Assembly: GCA_024508855.1 (NCBI GenBank)
Contig: JANINJ010000034.1
Coordinates: 1-47,380, forward strand
Reading direction: 5' to 3'
From: Xanthobacteraceae bacterium
Lineage (GTDB): Bacteria > Pseudomonadota > Alphaproteobacteria > Rhizobiales > Xanthobacteraceae
Length of the DNA: 47,380 bases
Shown here: in pieces, positions 6,531-14,731 of the stretch
Layout of the letters: each line of letters starts with the position of its first letter
Numbering within the stretch: position 1 is the first letter of the stretch
Notes under the pieces: model-generated
What the model was told of the DNA's origin: nothing
Seen by the model: only the letters and a program-made list of their open reading frames with translations
Databases searched by the model: none
Translations under genes and position numbers: made by a program

Positions 6531-8270
6531 GTGATCGTTCGAGCACTCCAGACCGGCAAGGACGCGGCCGGTCTGACTCGCTACCTGTTCGGGCCCGGCA
6601 AGGCCAACGAGCACACGAATCAGCGCATGATCGCCGGCTCGGCCGAACTCACGGGGGAGTGGTCCGGGCAAGCGCTGACCATGCGCGAGGCGACTCACCT
6701 GGGACGCGTGGTCGAGGCGTCCTGGCGTCGCCAGTACGCGCCCGAGTTGGCGATGGTCGGTGCCGGCCAGGGCGGCGTCGCCCGTGAGAACCTGCGGGCC
6801 GGTGATGACGCCGTCGCCGGTCAGGACCACGTCTTCCACGCCACCATCTCGCTGCATCCCAGCGAGGGCCCGTTCACCGACGAACAGTGGGCCGAGATCG
6901 CCGCCAGGTACATGAACGGCATGGGCTTCACCGGGCGTGCCGATCACCCCGACGTGTCCTGGTACGCGGTCCACCACGGCCTGTCGAAGGACGGCAACGA
7001 CCACATCCACATCGTCGCGTGCACCACGCTCCGCGACGGCAGTCGGGTGGACCTGCACAACAGCGGTCGACGCTCGCAGGAAGTGCGCCGCGAGGTCCTG
7101 GAGAAGCTCGACTTCGTTACCCCGCTGCACGAGACCAAGCGCGCCGAGAACACCCCCCGGCAGAGCGACTACACCGCAGCCGAGCACAACATCGCCCGCG
7201 AGCGCGCCAAGGCCGGCCGAGGTCCGTCGACGCCGGACCGGGTGCTGCTGCAGCGCATCCTGCGCGCCGCGGCCGCAGAGGCCACGACCGAGGCCGGCTA
7301 CATCAACAACGTCATCAAGCACCCGCGCATGGAGGTGGTGGCGGCACGCTGGGCGCCGGGCACAGACAAGCAGGAGGTGACCGGCTACAAGATCCGGTTC
7401 AAGGACGGCGTCTGGTTCTCCGCCACGACGCTCTCGCCTGACCTGTCGCTGTCGAAGCTGCGCAAGAACTGGACCGCTGAGACCGACGACTCGCGCTCGT
7501 ACGCGCGAGCGCTCTGGGCCGAGCAAGCACGCGGCGAGAAGCGCGTCGCGACCCCGGACGTTCCCGTACAGCTCGAGCACGCCGCCGCCGAGCTGCGGGC
7601 GGCGAACGACGCTCTCGCGCAACTCGACCCGCACGACCTGGCGGCGTGGAACCACGTCACCGCAGCGGCCGCGGGAGCGACGGCGGTCATGGCTACCGCT
7701 GCACCGCGCGAGGTCGATGCGGAGGGGCGCGACGTTGCCGGGTTCGGCGTCGACGCCGGCCGCGCCTCGGACGTCCTCACCCGCCAGTGGCTCGCTGACA
7801 ACTACCAGGCGCCGGCTGCGCCGAGCGTGCCAACCGGGCTCTCTCGGATGGAGGTCGCGACCCGACACCTGCAGCTCGCCATTCGTGCGGCCGGCACCGA
7901 CCGGCACCATGGCTGGCTCGCGGTGCTCCAGCAGCTGACCCGCACGATGAACGCGATCGCGGACGCCAAGAGCGCACGCGGCGAGGCCGTCGCAGCGATG
8001 ACGCTGCAGCGCGACGCCGTCGCGGCGATGGGGCGCCTCGAGGCGTGGCTCGGTGGCCGCGTCGACGAGCTCGTCGACCAGGGCGCCGGGACCTCCACGA
8101 GCGGCCCCGAGCCTGTGCTCTCCGAGGCTGCCAGAGCTGCCCGGGAGGCGTCCGGGCACGCCACCACGGACCGCAGCTCGACGCCTGCCACAGCGCCGGC
8201 GCACGGTCAGGACGCGACGGTCGACCGCGGCCGGACGCGCGACCACGGTCACGGTCCGCGGCGCAGCTGA
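6531..8270 (+). CDS. Relaxase/mobilization nuclease (VirD2/MobP-like)
   Basis: A 579-residue relaxase that would nick oriT, stay covalently bound to the 5' end and pilot the strand through the secretion channel. The GTG at 6531 is chosen because it follows mobC closely and the protein then opens with VIVRALQTGKDAAGLTRYLFGPG, containing the likely catalytic Tyr (~19). The metal-binding three-His motif is HHGLSKDGNDHIHIV at residues ~148-162. After the nuclease domain comes a long helical region. Near the C-terminus (8118-8159) is LSEAARAAREASGH, which recurs in two other proteins here. The tail is Arg/His-rich, like known type IV secretion signals. Confidence 0.9.
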   Translation: MIVRALQTGKDAAGLTRYLFGPGKANEHTNQRMIAGSAELTGEWSGQALTMREATHLGRVVEASWRRQYAPELAMVGAGQGGVARENLRAGDDAVAGQDHVFHATISLHPSEGPFTDEQWAEIAARYMNGMGFTGRADHPDVSWYAVHHGLSKDGNDHIHIVACTTLRDGSRVDLHNSGRRSQEVRREVLEKLDFVTPLHETKRAENTPRQSDYTAAEHNIARERAKAGRGPSTPDRVLLQRILRAAAAEATTEAGYINNVIKHPRMEVVAARWAPGTDKQEVTGYKIRFKDGVWFSATTLSPDLSLSKLRKNWTAETDDSRSYARALWAEQARGEKRVATPDVPVQLEHAAAELRAANDALAQLDPHDLAAWNHVTAAAAGATAVMATAAPREVDAEGRDVAGFGVDAGRASDVLTRQWLADNYQAPAAPSVPTGLSRMEVATRHLQLAIRAAGTDRHHGWLAVLQQLTRTMNAIADAKSARGEAVAAMTLQRDAVAAMGRLEAWLGGRVDELVDQGAGTSTSGPEPVLSEAARAAREASGHATTDRSSTPATAPAHGQDATVDRGRTRDHGHGPRRS

Positions 8271-8278
8271 TCCAGCAA

Positions 8279-9136
8279 CTACGGGAGCTGAGTGAGGTCT
8301 GCTCGAACGATCCCGTCGGGGCTCGACGTCGTCACCGAGTTGACCCTCCAGCGGCTACCCGCGGGGACGATGAACTGCTCGGCCATGCGGCTGAACGTCC
8401 ACACCGCGTCGCCGATCTCCCGCAGCTCCCGGCTGCGCTGATCCAGCGGCGGGATGTACAGAGCTGCGTGCAGGTTCAGCGTGACGAGTGCCGGCCGATG
8501 CGTGTCGTCGAGCTCCTGGGCCCGCTCGAGGTGAAAGTCGGCAGTCGACCTGGCAAGACTGGCGAACACGTACCCCGGGTCAACGAACTCGTCGCCGGGG
8601 GAGCGGTTCAGCAGGTCGTGAGTGAGCGTGGTGTCGCCGCGCAGAGCCTGAACTGGAACGTCGAGCTGAACCTCGTCACCAAGGGCCGCGAAAGCGTCGG
8701 TGGCCCACGCGATCAGCACGTCGCAGGACGACGCGCCGCAGATGTCAGCGGCCATTCCGTTGAGCGGGTGCGGCCGCCCGGTGCGCAGCTGCAGGTTGAC
8801 GTCATAGGCGCCCACGAACGACAACGATCCGATCGCGTGCAAGTGGTCCCGCAGTGCGCGCAGCTGCCGCTCACCGCTCTCGTTCGCGCGCTCGCCGGCA
8901 GGGCTCCATGCAGCCTCTGGCTGGTACCCATCGAGCTCGGAGGCCAAGTTCTTCAGTCTCACGGCTTCCATGCGTCGCTCGAAGTCGTGCTGCTGCTCCG
9001 CGCGCCAGCGGTCGTCGAACGTCCCGTCCAGCAGCTCCTGTTCATAGATGAGGCCCCGCGAGTAGCACTCGTCGGCCTGCCGCCGCGTCCAGTGCCGGCC
9101 GCTCCTGCACGCGGCGTTGTCGCACAGCACCAACAT
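8279..9136 (-). CDS. Hypothetical protein
   Basis: A 285-residue soluble protein of unknown family. The N-terminus has two or three Cys (CDNAACRSGRHW, DEC) that might bind metal. The rest is mixed alpha/beta with conserved-looking patches (GAYDVNLQLRTGRPHPLNGMAADICGASSCDVLIAWATDAFAALG). It follows the gene at 9151-9915 with a 14-bp gap, so the two form a minus-strand operon convergent with the relaxase gene, leaving only 8 bp between stops and no visible terminator. Confidence 0.7.
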   Translation of the reverse strand: MLVLCDNAACRSGRHWTRRQADECYSRGLIYEQELLDGTFDDRWRAEQQHDFERRMEAVRLKNLASELDGYQPEAAWSPAGERANESGERQLRALRDHLHAIGSLSFVGAYDVNLQLRTGRPHPLNGMAADICGASSCDVLIAWATDAFAALGDEVQLDVPVQALRGDTTLTHDLLNRSPGDEFVDPGYVFASLARSTADFHLERAQELDDTHRPALVTLNLHAALYIPPLDQRSRELREIGDAVWTFSRMAEQFIVPAGSRWRVNSVTTSSPDGIVRADLTQLP

Positions 9137-9150
9137 GATGGGGATGCCCG

Positions 9151-9915
9151 TCAGTCCTGGTCGGAGCGTCGGCTGTGCGCACTGGCGCGCAGCAGTTCGA
9201 CGGCGTCGGCAACATCAGGCTCGGCTAGCCGGGCGCGCATCGCCTCGGCTTGCGGGACATCGCCCGGAGCAGCGCCCAGGCTCCCGATCGCGGCGTCGAC
9301 GCGGCGGCGAGCCGCCCGCAGCTCGCGCTCGCCGACGTCCCGCCAGCGCGCGTGAGCTGACTGGCGTTTCATGCCGGTGGCGACCGCGATGTCTTCCCAC
9401 ACCGCGCCACTGGCTCGGGCCTCCGCGACGGCCGCGTCCAGCTCGTGCTCGGCCTGTCGCACGCGCTCCTGAGCCGCCACGACCCGGGCCAGGGCCTCGC
9501 GACCACCGGCGTGCTCGGTAGTCCAACGGCGCCGGAGCTGCTCCTCGACCTCGCCGCCGTCGGCGACGTAGATGACGTCCTCGTCGGCGGCGTAGATACG
9601 ACCGCCGGAGACGTCCTCGAGGCTGCGCGACGGCACCCGGGCCAGCAGGGCGCTCACCCACTGCTTCTCGGGATCGAGCAGCAGCCCCGAGCGGTCCCGG
9701 CACGCGCACGCGATGCACCAGCCGATCGCCTCGGCCGCGGGGCGGGTCTCGTAGTGAGTTGTCGGCCGACTGGGATCGCTGTCGTCGTAGTGAGAGCCGA
9801 CGATCACCTGGTCGTCGGGAATCCCGCCGCCGCTGATGCCGGCGCCGCGGACGCCGTCCGCGAACACGGGCACGACGTAGCCCTCATGTAGTCCGTCCTC
9901 AGTCATCCAGCCCAT
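9151..9915 (-). CDS. Hypothetical protein with C-terminal helix-turn-helix
   Basis: A 254-residue protein. The N-terminal half contains a tight Cys cluster (GWCIACACRDRSG). A heptad-rich helix (ARVVAAQERVRQAEHELDAAVAEARASG) leads into WEDIAVATGMKRQSAHARW, a good helix-turn-helix of the type seen in small actinobacterial regulators. It could therefore be the transcriptional regulator of this two-gene operon. An inverted repeat at 9939-9963 just upstream is a candidate operator. Start could also be the ATG at 9906. Confidence 0.7.
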   Translation of the reverse strand: MGWMTEDGLHEGYVVPVFADGVRGAGISGGGIPDDQVIVGSHYDDSDPSRPTTHYETRPAAEAIGWCIACACRDRSGLLLDPEKQWVSALLARVPSRSLEDVSGGRIYAADEDVIYVADGGEVEEQLRRRWTTEHAGGREALARVVAAQERVRQAEHELDAAVAEARASGAVWEDIAVATGMKRQSAHARWRDVGERELRAARRRVDAAIGSLGAAPGDVPQAEAMRARLAEPDVADAVELLRASAHSRRSDQD

Positions 9916-9938
9916 GCGAGGGAGTATGTCATGCGCGG

Positions 9939-9963
9939 CTGACAGAACCTAGAAATCTGTCAG
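9939..9963. promoter_or_regulatory. Inverted-repeat operator in divergent promoter region
   Basis: CTGACAGA (9939-9946) and TCTGTCAG (9956-9963) are perfect 8-bp arms around a 9-base loop, with another CTGACA half-site at 9970-9975. The element lies 24 bp upstream of the minus-strand start at 9915, in an AT-richer stretch shared with the + lipoprotein gene. It is a plausible binding site for the helix-turn-helix protein encoded at 9151-9915. Confidence 0.5.
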
Positions 9964-10090
9964 AGATTCCTGACAAATGGCATAACGATTCTTATCGGCA
10001 CATAAGCAACGGGAGTGGGGCATGATCTTCGAGGGCCGCATTACCCAATGTCGGGCCCCCGCGGAGCATGCGTGTTGTACGTTCTGCGCC

Positions 10091-10630
10091 ATGCGCACGG
10101 TTGCCGCGATGGTTGTGTTGTCTATCTCGTTCGTTGTCGCAGGATGCTCCGGCAGCCAGGACGCTGAAAGCCCGAGCAACTCAGGCTCTTCCCCCGGCAG
10201 TGAACCCACATTGGCTGGTGACGGGTCGGGCGCCGGGGGCGGCGCGCAGGACTACTGTGGACTGGTCGATTCCGCCTCCGCGATCAAGGCCGGGTGGGCG
10301 GCAACAGGCGATATCGACGTCGAAGCCGAGCATGACGAGTATCAGAAGATTGTCGCAGCTGCGCCGAGCGACATTCGAGCAGACTGGGAACTCGTCGCGC
10401 AAAGCCACGATGCTGTGGTCGCGGCGTGGGAAGCTGCGGGCCTCTCTCTTGGGACGGTTAACGACGTACTGAACGGCGAAATTGGGCCAGATGCCCCCGA
10501 GTTCGAGCAGGTAACCACCATCTCCCGCGAGAGTGCGTCGGCTCCGCTTGCCGAGAGGATCGAAGCTCAAGGACGCATCGACGAAGCGACGCAGGCTTCA
10601 TGCGGAGTGGATCTGATCGACGCCGATTGA
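10091..10630 (+). CDS. Secreted lipoprotein of unknown function
   Basis: The ATG at 10091 gives a 179-residue precursor with a clean lipoprotein signal: MRT, hydrophobic VAAMVVLSISFV, then lipobox VAGC with Cys at ~19. An upstream in-frame start at 10022 would bury this signal, so it is rejected. After a Ser/Gly-rich linker the mature domain is helical with two Cys (DYCGLVDSAS and TQASCGVDL) that could form a disulfide. Use of A/T is higher than in neighbouring genes, suggesting separate acquisition. There is no clear ribosome-binding site, so it may be leaderless or poorly expressed. Confidence 0.7.
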   Translation: MRTVAAMVVLSISFVVAGCSGSQDAESPSNSGSSPGSEPTLAGDGSGAGGGAQDYCGLVDSASAIKAGWAATGDIDVEAEHDEYQKIVAAAPSDIRADWELVAQSHDAVVAAWEAAGLSLGTVNDVLNGEIGPDAPEFEQVTTISRESASAPLAERIEAQGRIDEATQASCGVDLIDAD

Positions 10631-11050
10631 TCGGTTTCTCGGCGACCTCCCTGCGCAATGGGGGTTCACTCAGAGACCAGCTCGCCCCGGGCGTCGACTT
10701 TGGGACGTAGGCGTAGTGCCGTTGTCTCGCGGCGCGCTGGTGGCCGTCCACCTTGCTTGCCGTGCTGTGGCTCCGTTGCTCGCATTGGATGGTCGGTCGG
10801 GCTCCTAACTGGTTGGTTCGACGCCTCGACCGGGTGCTCATGGCCAGCGCCGTTGCCGTGCGGTTCGCCGATGTGCACGGCGCGGCTGGCGAAGCCGTGC
10901 GGGCGGGGACCGACAGATCGCTTCGACAGGCGGATCGGTCGGACGGTCGTGGTAGCTGCGTCTGCGCCAGGTCTTACGGTTCTTCCAGGCGCGGAACGAC
11001 CGCGACATGACCCCGTGAGATCGCAGAGAAGGCGACCAGAGGACCAGCTC
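10631..11050. other. Unassigned 420-bp region
   Basis: No frame on either strand shows convincing codon bias or a recognisable domain. The open frames that cross it are Arg/Pro-rich and read like shadows. A minus-strand frame near 10930-11010 gives FRAWKNRKTWRRRSYHDRP, which could be the remnant of a basic protein, but I cannot support it. Base composition resembles the lipoprotein gene next to it, so this may be transferred or decayed DNA. Confidence 0.4.
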
Positions 11051-11581
11051 ATGACCAGGCACACCGGACCGCACGTGTTCGTCGACGAGACGAAGAGCCG
11101 TGACTACGTCATGGCTGCGGCTGCGATGCTGCCCGGAGACCTCGCAGCCGCCCGCAAGCAGCTGCGCGGACTGCTGCTTCCCCGTCAGGAGCGGATCCAC
11201 TTCAAGGGCGAGAAGGACGCCCGCCGGCGACAGCTCATGGCGGAGATGTGCAAGCTCGACGTCCAGGTGACGCTGTACATCGCCAAGACCAAGAACCACC
11301 CGGCCGGCCGTTCGGCCTGCATGAAGGCGATCCTCGACGACGCCATCGACGCCCAGGCGCGCATGCTCGTCCTCGAGCTGGACGACTCCGTCGCCATAGC
11401 CGACCGGCGGATGATCGCTCAGCGATTCCGCCTCGAGCCGGCCTCTCCCGAGTATCGGCACCTCCCTGCGAAGGCGGAGCCCCTGCTGTGGATCAGCGAC
11501 GCCGTCGCCTGGTGCTCCCAGCGGGGCGGGGATTGGAAGGCGGCTTGCGCGCCCATCCTCTACGAGGAACGGCTGCTCTGA
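11051..11581 (+). CDS. DUF3800-like protein
   Basis: A 176-residue protein starting at the ATG behind AGAGGACC. An open frame extends upstream to 10658 but lacks coding bias. It begins HVFVDETKSRDYVMAAAAM, like the hhhDEs start of DUF3800 proteins, which have an RNase H-like fold with conserved acidic residues. Further acidic patches are HFKGEKDARRRQLM, LELDDSVAIADRRM and WISDAVAWC. DUF3800 proteins occur in several accessory and defence contexts, but their activity is poorly defined. The neighbours (SRAP and a HEPN-motif protein) make this a possible defence/repair cargo cluster. Confidence 0.65.
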   Translation: MTRHTGPHVFVDETKSRDYVMAAAAMLPGDLAAARKQLRGLLLPRQERIHFKGEKDARRRQLMAEMCKLDVQVTLYIAKTKNHPAGRSACMKAILDDAIDAQARMLVLELDDSVAIADRRMIAQRFRLEPASPEYRHLPAKAEPLLWISDAVAWCSQRGGDWKAACAPILYEERLL

Positions 11582-11733
11582 GCCAGCAGTCAAAAAGGCG
11601 CGAGCCCGGCTCGTTCACCGTCCGGAGAACTGCCGGGCCTACTTCGCAGGGCTACTGCCCCTTGCGAGACCGATTATGCACCCACGGTGCAATCACCATC
11701 AACCCACCATGTCAACGGTCACTCAACGCGGAA

Positions 11734-11763
11734 GCCCCGCGACGTCTCGGGTCATCGCGGGGC
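11734..11763. terminator. Hairpin in the 11.6-11.9 kb intergenic region
   Basis: Perfect 9-bp arms GCCCCGCGA (11734-11742) and TCGCGGGGC (11755-11763) surround a 12-base loop. It lies between the + gene ending at 11581 and the - gene ending at 11878, so it could terminate either. The rest of 11582-11877 shows no gene. Confidence 0.5.
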
Positions 11764-11877
11764 CTCCGGAGCAGACACTCCCACGACGGGCCGACACTTC
11801 GCCGCCGATCCCTCCAAGTCGGGACCTTCGCCCCGGCTGGCCGGGGGTCACTCGTCGCGCGCGGGGGATCAGCCAGC

Positions 11878-12066
11878 TCAGGAAATCTCGCGGTCCACGA
11901 CCCGGAACGACGCGACGCGCCAGCCCGCCGGCATCCGCTCGAGCGCCGCCGCCTTGGCCTCGTCGTAGTCGGCCGCCTCGGTCACGATCCGGTCGAACGC
12001 GAGGACCTCCTCGCCCCGGTACCCCTCCGCCGGCTTCTCCTGGATCACGGTGACGAGCTTGAGCAC
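11878..12066 (-). CDS. Small conserved-looking hypothetical protein
   Basis: A 62-residue protein (MLKLVTVIQEKPAEG...) with a beta-strand start, a helix with YDEAKAAALERMPAGW, and a beta-strand end (RVASFRVVDREIS). Composition and codon bias look genuine. It is divergent from the SRAP gene, with 35 bp between starts, so the two share a promoter region. No family is recognised; a role as a small partner or regulator is only a guess. Confidence 0.6.
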   Translation of the reverse strand: MLKLVTVIQEKPAEGYRGEEVLAFDRIVTEAADYDEAKAAALERMPAGWRVASFRVVDREIS

Positions 12067-12101
12067 GCAGCAAGGCTAAGGGCCTGCCTATGCTCGGGAG
12101 C

Positions 12102-12863
12102 GTGTGCGGTCGCTATGCCTCTACCCGTAGCTCCGATGACGTCGCTGACTTCTACGTCGCCGCGGTCAAGGGCGCCGGCCTAGGGGCGCAGTACAACGTC
12201 GCGCCCACGACCTCCATCTATGCCGTCGTCGACCGCCAGGACAAGGAGTCCGGCGCGATCGAGCGCCAGCTGCACGACGTGCGCTGGGGTCTCGTACCGT
12301 CCTGGGCGAAGGACACCAAGATCGGTAGCCGGCTCATCAACGCCCGGGTCGAGACGATCGCCGAGAAACCGAGTTGGCGGACGGCGTACCGCCGTCGACG
12401 GGCGGTGATCCCGGCAGACGGCTACTACGAGTGGGTGGCCGAGACGGACGAGGCGGGCAACACCTTCAAGCAGCCGTACTACCTGCACCCGGCCGCCGGC
12501 ACGGGGCTGAGCTTCGCCGGCCTCTACGAGTGGTGGCCTGACCCTGAGAAGGACAAGGACGACCCTGACCGCTGGCTGTGGTCGGCCGCGATCATCACCT
12601 GCGAGGCCACCGGCCCCGCTGGCGAGATCCACGACCGGACACCCGTCATCCTCCCGGCTGACCGGATCGACGCATGGCTCGACCCGACATGTCAGGACCC
12701 GGCCGCGATCGCTGAGGTTCTCGAGGGCATCCGCCCGCCGCTCCTCGGCATCCGCGCAGTCTCCCGCGAGGTCAACCGGGTCGGCACGAACGGGCCTCAG
12801 CTGATCGCTCCCCTGCGCGTCGACGAAGTCGACCAGACCATCCAGCTGAGCCACGTAGCCTGA
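12102..12863 (+). CDS. SRAP-domain protein (HMCES/YedK family)
   Basis: A 253-residue SRAP protein, which forms a stable covalent crosslink with abasic sites in single-stranded DNA and shields them. The GTG at 12102 is chosen over the ATG at 12090 because SRAP requires Cys at position 2 after Met removal, and this gives (M)CGRYA. Other family hallmarks are YNVAPT, RWGLVPSWAKD, NARVETIAEKPSWR, RRRAVIPADGYYEW with the catalytic Glu, and HDRTPVIL with the catalytic His. On a conjugative plasmid, such a protein could protect the single strand on arrival. A stem (12858-12889) follows the stop. Confidence 0.92.
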   Translation: MCGRYASTRSSDDVADFYVAAVKGAGLGAQYNVAPTTSIYAVVDRQDKESGAIERQLHDVRWGLVPSWAKDTKIGSRLINARVETIAEKPSWRTAYRRRRAVIPADGYYEWVAETDEAGNTFKQPYYLHPAAGTGLSFAGLYEWWPDPEKDKDDPDRWLWSAAIITCEATGPAGEIHDRTPVILPADRIDAWLDPTCQDPAAIAEVLEGIRPPLLGIRAVSREVNRVGTNGPQLIAPLRVDEVDQTIQLSHVA

Positions 12864-12902
12864 ACGCGCACCCTGCGCGAGGCTGAGGAGGAACCCCGGG
12901 TG

Positions 12903-13931
12903 ATGGACGTGCGAGCCGTGTTCGAGCTGCCCATGCATATCTGGATCACATGCGACGCTCTGGGCAAGACGTACCCGACCGGGTTCGGACCCGTTCGCTT
13001 CAACGTGGTGATGCCCGGTATTGAGCCGAAGCCGCTCGGAGGGCCACCGGCCGTCGCCGGCGTTGCCGACCACCCCGACCTATCCGGGGAGGACGTGGTC
13101 TGGGCCCGAACGAACACCGCGGGATGGGTGCCTGAGTCACTGCGCCCAGCCGCCACTCTGCATCGGGTGGCGCTGACGGACGTCGAAGCGCCAGTCGACG
13201 AGCGCCAGGCGTGGCGCACCGCGGATGCTCAGTTGGCCGAGTACGTCGAGCCCTGGTATGACAACGTCCGAACATGGGTCGAGATCCTCACTGGTCAGGA
13301 CCTCGATCCGAAGCACCGCGTCTACGACGCGAAGTTCGTTGGCGAGGGCCTGACCTTCATCGAGCCCCCTCACGACGACGCTATCGGCATGCAACTCACC
13401 ACCCCGCACGTCCTGCCGCTGCGGGCCAAGGAGTGGCAACTCGTGCTCCGCATCGTGGCCGAGGGCGCTGAGCCGCCGGTCGAGGAGATGCTGAGCCGTG
13501 ACGCCCGCGCAGCTCTACGCCGCAACGCTCCTCGCCGTGCCGCCCTCGAGGCCGCGACCGCTGTTGAGGTCGTCCTGAGCCGGCACGTCCGCGAGAAGGC
13601 CGACAGCGGGGACCTTCCGGAGAACCAGCGCAAGCGCATCAAGCCGTCGACGGCACTCGGCGACTTCATTGACATCGCCGAAAGGTCGAACCTGCCGCTC
13701 GCGGTGACGTTCGACCGGCTGCGATTGCTGAAGGACCGGCGCAACAAGGCCGCCCACGAAGGCAAGGCGCCCACCACCTGGGACGCGAGCGAGTCGGTCC
13801 AGACGATGATCGACTTCCTCGGCGCACACGGACTGTACCGGCGCACCGGCGAGCGAGAGCCGGACGGCGGCGAGCTCCTAGTCGCGCCGGCCAGCGCCGG
13901 TGACGATGCCTCGGGCGAGACGGCTTCCTGA
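12903..13931 (+). CDS. Protein with C-terminal HEPN-type RNase motif
   Basis: A 342-residue protein; the ATG at 12903 follows AGGAGGAA. The N-terminal ~190 residues are mixed alpha/beta and unassigned. The C-terminal part is helical (RNAPRRAALEAATAVEVVLSRHV, then LGDFIDIAERSNLPLAVTFDRL) and includes DRRNKAAHEG, an exact R-N-x3-H arrangement, the Rx4-6H active site of HEPN ribonucleases with the favoured polar residue after Arg. HEPN proteins are frequent toxins and anti-phage effectors. No partner antitoxin such as a MNT nucleotidyltransferase is next to it. Confidence 0.75.
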   Translation: MDVRAVFELPMHIWITCDALGKTYPTGFGPVRFNVVMPGIEPKPLGGPPAVAGVADHPDLSGEDVVWARTNTAGWVPESLRPAATLHRVALTDVEAPVDERQAWRTADAQLAEYVEPWYDNVRTWVEILTGQDLDPKHRVYDAKFVGEGLTFIEPPHDDAIGMQLTTPHVLPLRAKEWQLVLRIVAEGAEPPVEEMLSRDARAALRRNAPRRAALEAATAVEVVLSRHVREKADSGDLPENQRKRIKPSTALGDFIDIAERSNLPLAVTFDRLRLLKDRRNKAAHEGKAPTTWDASESVQTMIDFLGAHGLYRRTGEREPDGGELLVAPASAGDDASGETAS

Positions 13932-14017
13932 CCGAATCCGCTGCGGCCGTCCGTTCCCAGTGCAAGCCTGAGGAGTCCGCGCGGACCCGCGCGGACGTGC
14001 CGACGGGAGGGACAGCA

Positions 14018-14215
14018 ATGGCGCGCATGACTCCGCAGGAAGCGACCGCGGTCAACACCTTGTATGGGTTCCTGACCGGGATCGACCGAGAGATCCCGGC
14101 TGCAGTCGCGCAGGCGATGGCGACCTTGGCCAGCCGCGCCCACAACCGGCTCCAGGCCGGCATCAGCGAGCACACGGTCAAGGCGCAGTGGCCCACCGCG
14201 TTCCCCGCCGAGTGA
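14018..14215 (+). CDS. Small hypothetical protein
   Basis: A 65-residue protein starting at the ATG behind GGGAGGGAC (14005-14013). It has a helical region (EATAVNTLYGFLTGIDREIPAAVAQAMATLASRAHNRLQAG). No family is recognised. It follows the HEPN-motif gene after 86 bp and could be co-transcribed with it, so it should be considered as a possible small partner, although there is no motif support. Confidence 0.55.
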   Translation: MARMTPQEATAVNTLYGFLTGIDREIPAAVAQAMATLASRAHNRLQAGISEHTVKAQWPTAFPAE

Positions 14216-14258
14216 GCCTCACCGTGCTACCGCTCGTCGGCATGCCTCAGGGTGCCGA

Positions 14259-14390
14259 GTGGCTGATCATCATGGCCTCATCGGTGGCGTCGTGATCGTG
14301 CCGCTCGCGCTGGTCATTTGGCTGATCGTCAAAGCTCGCCAGCCGTTGACCGGGCCCGCTAGCGCCACGCGGGCACCTCTCCGAGCGTGA
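14259..14390 (+). CDS. Possible 43-residue single-pass membrane peptide
   Basis: A GTG-started frame gives ADHHGLIGGVVIVPLALVIWLIVKARQPL, a clear membrane segment followed by a basic tail. An AGGG (14249-14252) precedes it at acceptable spacing. Too short for strong codon evidence. It might be a small membrane toxin or accessory peptide, but it could be chance. Confidence 0.3.
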   Translation: MADHHGLIGGVVIVPLALVIWLIVKARQPLTGPASATRAPLRA

Positions 14391-14411
14391 CGCGCCCCCG
14401 GCGGCCATGCT

Positions 14412-14427
14412 TCGAACATGTGTTCTA
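14412..14427 (+). promoter_or_regulatory. LexA (SOS) box
   Basis: TCGAAC-ATGT-GTTCTA matches the actinobacterial/Gram-positive LexA consensus TCGAACNNNNGTTCGA at 11 of the 12 specified bases. It lies 10 bp before the ATG at 14438, overlapping the expected promoter, so damage-inducible expression of that gene is likely. Confidence 0.82.
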
Positions 14428-14437
14428 TTCTGGGTGC

Positions 14438-14641
14438 ATGGCGGCGCAGCACGTGTGGGTGCGGCCGGAATGGACTAAGGCCACCTACCCCGGCCTGCTC
14501 CTTGCGTGGCGGCGCCACCCCAAACGTGGCTGGGAGGCACTCGTCGTCTACGCCGAGAACGACGACGCTCACCGCGTCGAGTGGCGACTCTCGTCAGAGG
14601 TCGTGCCCGCCCCCAACGAGCGGCCGCCTTCCCGATTCTGA
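14438..14641 (+). CDS. Small SOS-regulated protein
   Basis: A 67-residue protein (MAAQHVWVRPEWTKATYPGL...) with repeated aromatic beta-strand patterns (GLLLAWRRHPKRGWEALVVYAE, then RVEWRLSSEVVPA), probably a small beta-barrel. I recognise the pattern from short actinobacterial proteins of unknown function that often accompany SOS or error-prone repair genes. The start is the ATG just after the LexA box. A strong hairpin follows. It may assist repair or respond to the single-strand signal generated by conjugation. Confidence 0.75.
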   Translation: MAAQHVWVRPEWTKATYPGLLLAWRRHPKRGWEALVVYAENDDAHRVEWRLSSEVVPAPNERPPSRF

Positions 14642-14669
14642 GCTGCGGCTTCCGCACGCACAGCAAGCG

Positions 14670-14705
14670 CCGGCGTCGACCACCCCCCAGGGTGGTCGAC
14701 GCCGG
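14670..14705. terminator. Strong bidirectional terminator
   Basis: Perfect 16-bp arms, CCGGCGTCGACCACCC (14670-14685) and its complement (14690-14705), around a CCCA loop. It separates the convergent genes at 14438-14641 (+) and 14732-15289 (-). Confidence 0.88.
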
Positions 14706-14731
14706 GACTCTGTTGGGGTCGCTGAGTCCTG

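Noticed and set aside
10658-11050. N-terminal extension of the DUF3800-like protein
   Set aside because: The extension lacks codon bias and any conserved sequence; the ATG at 11051 has a ribosome-binding site and gives the expected VDET start.
12903-14215. HEPN/MNT toxin-antitoxin pair
   Set aside because: No nucleotidyltransferase motif (GSxxxGxxxxxSDxD) is present in the adjacent genes.
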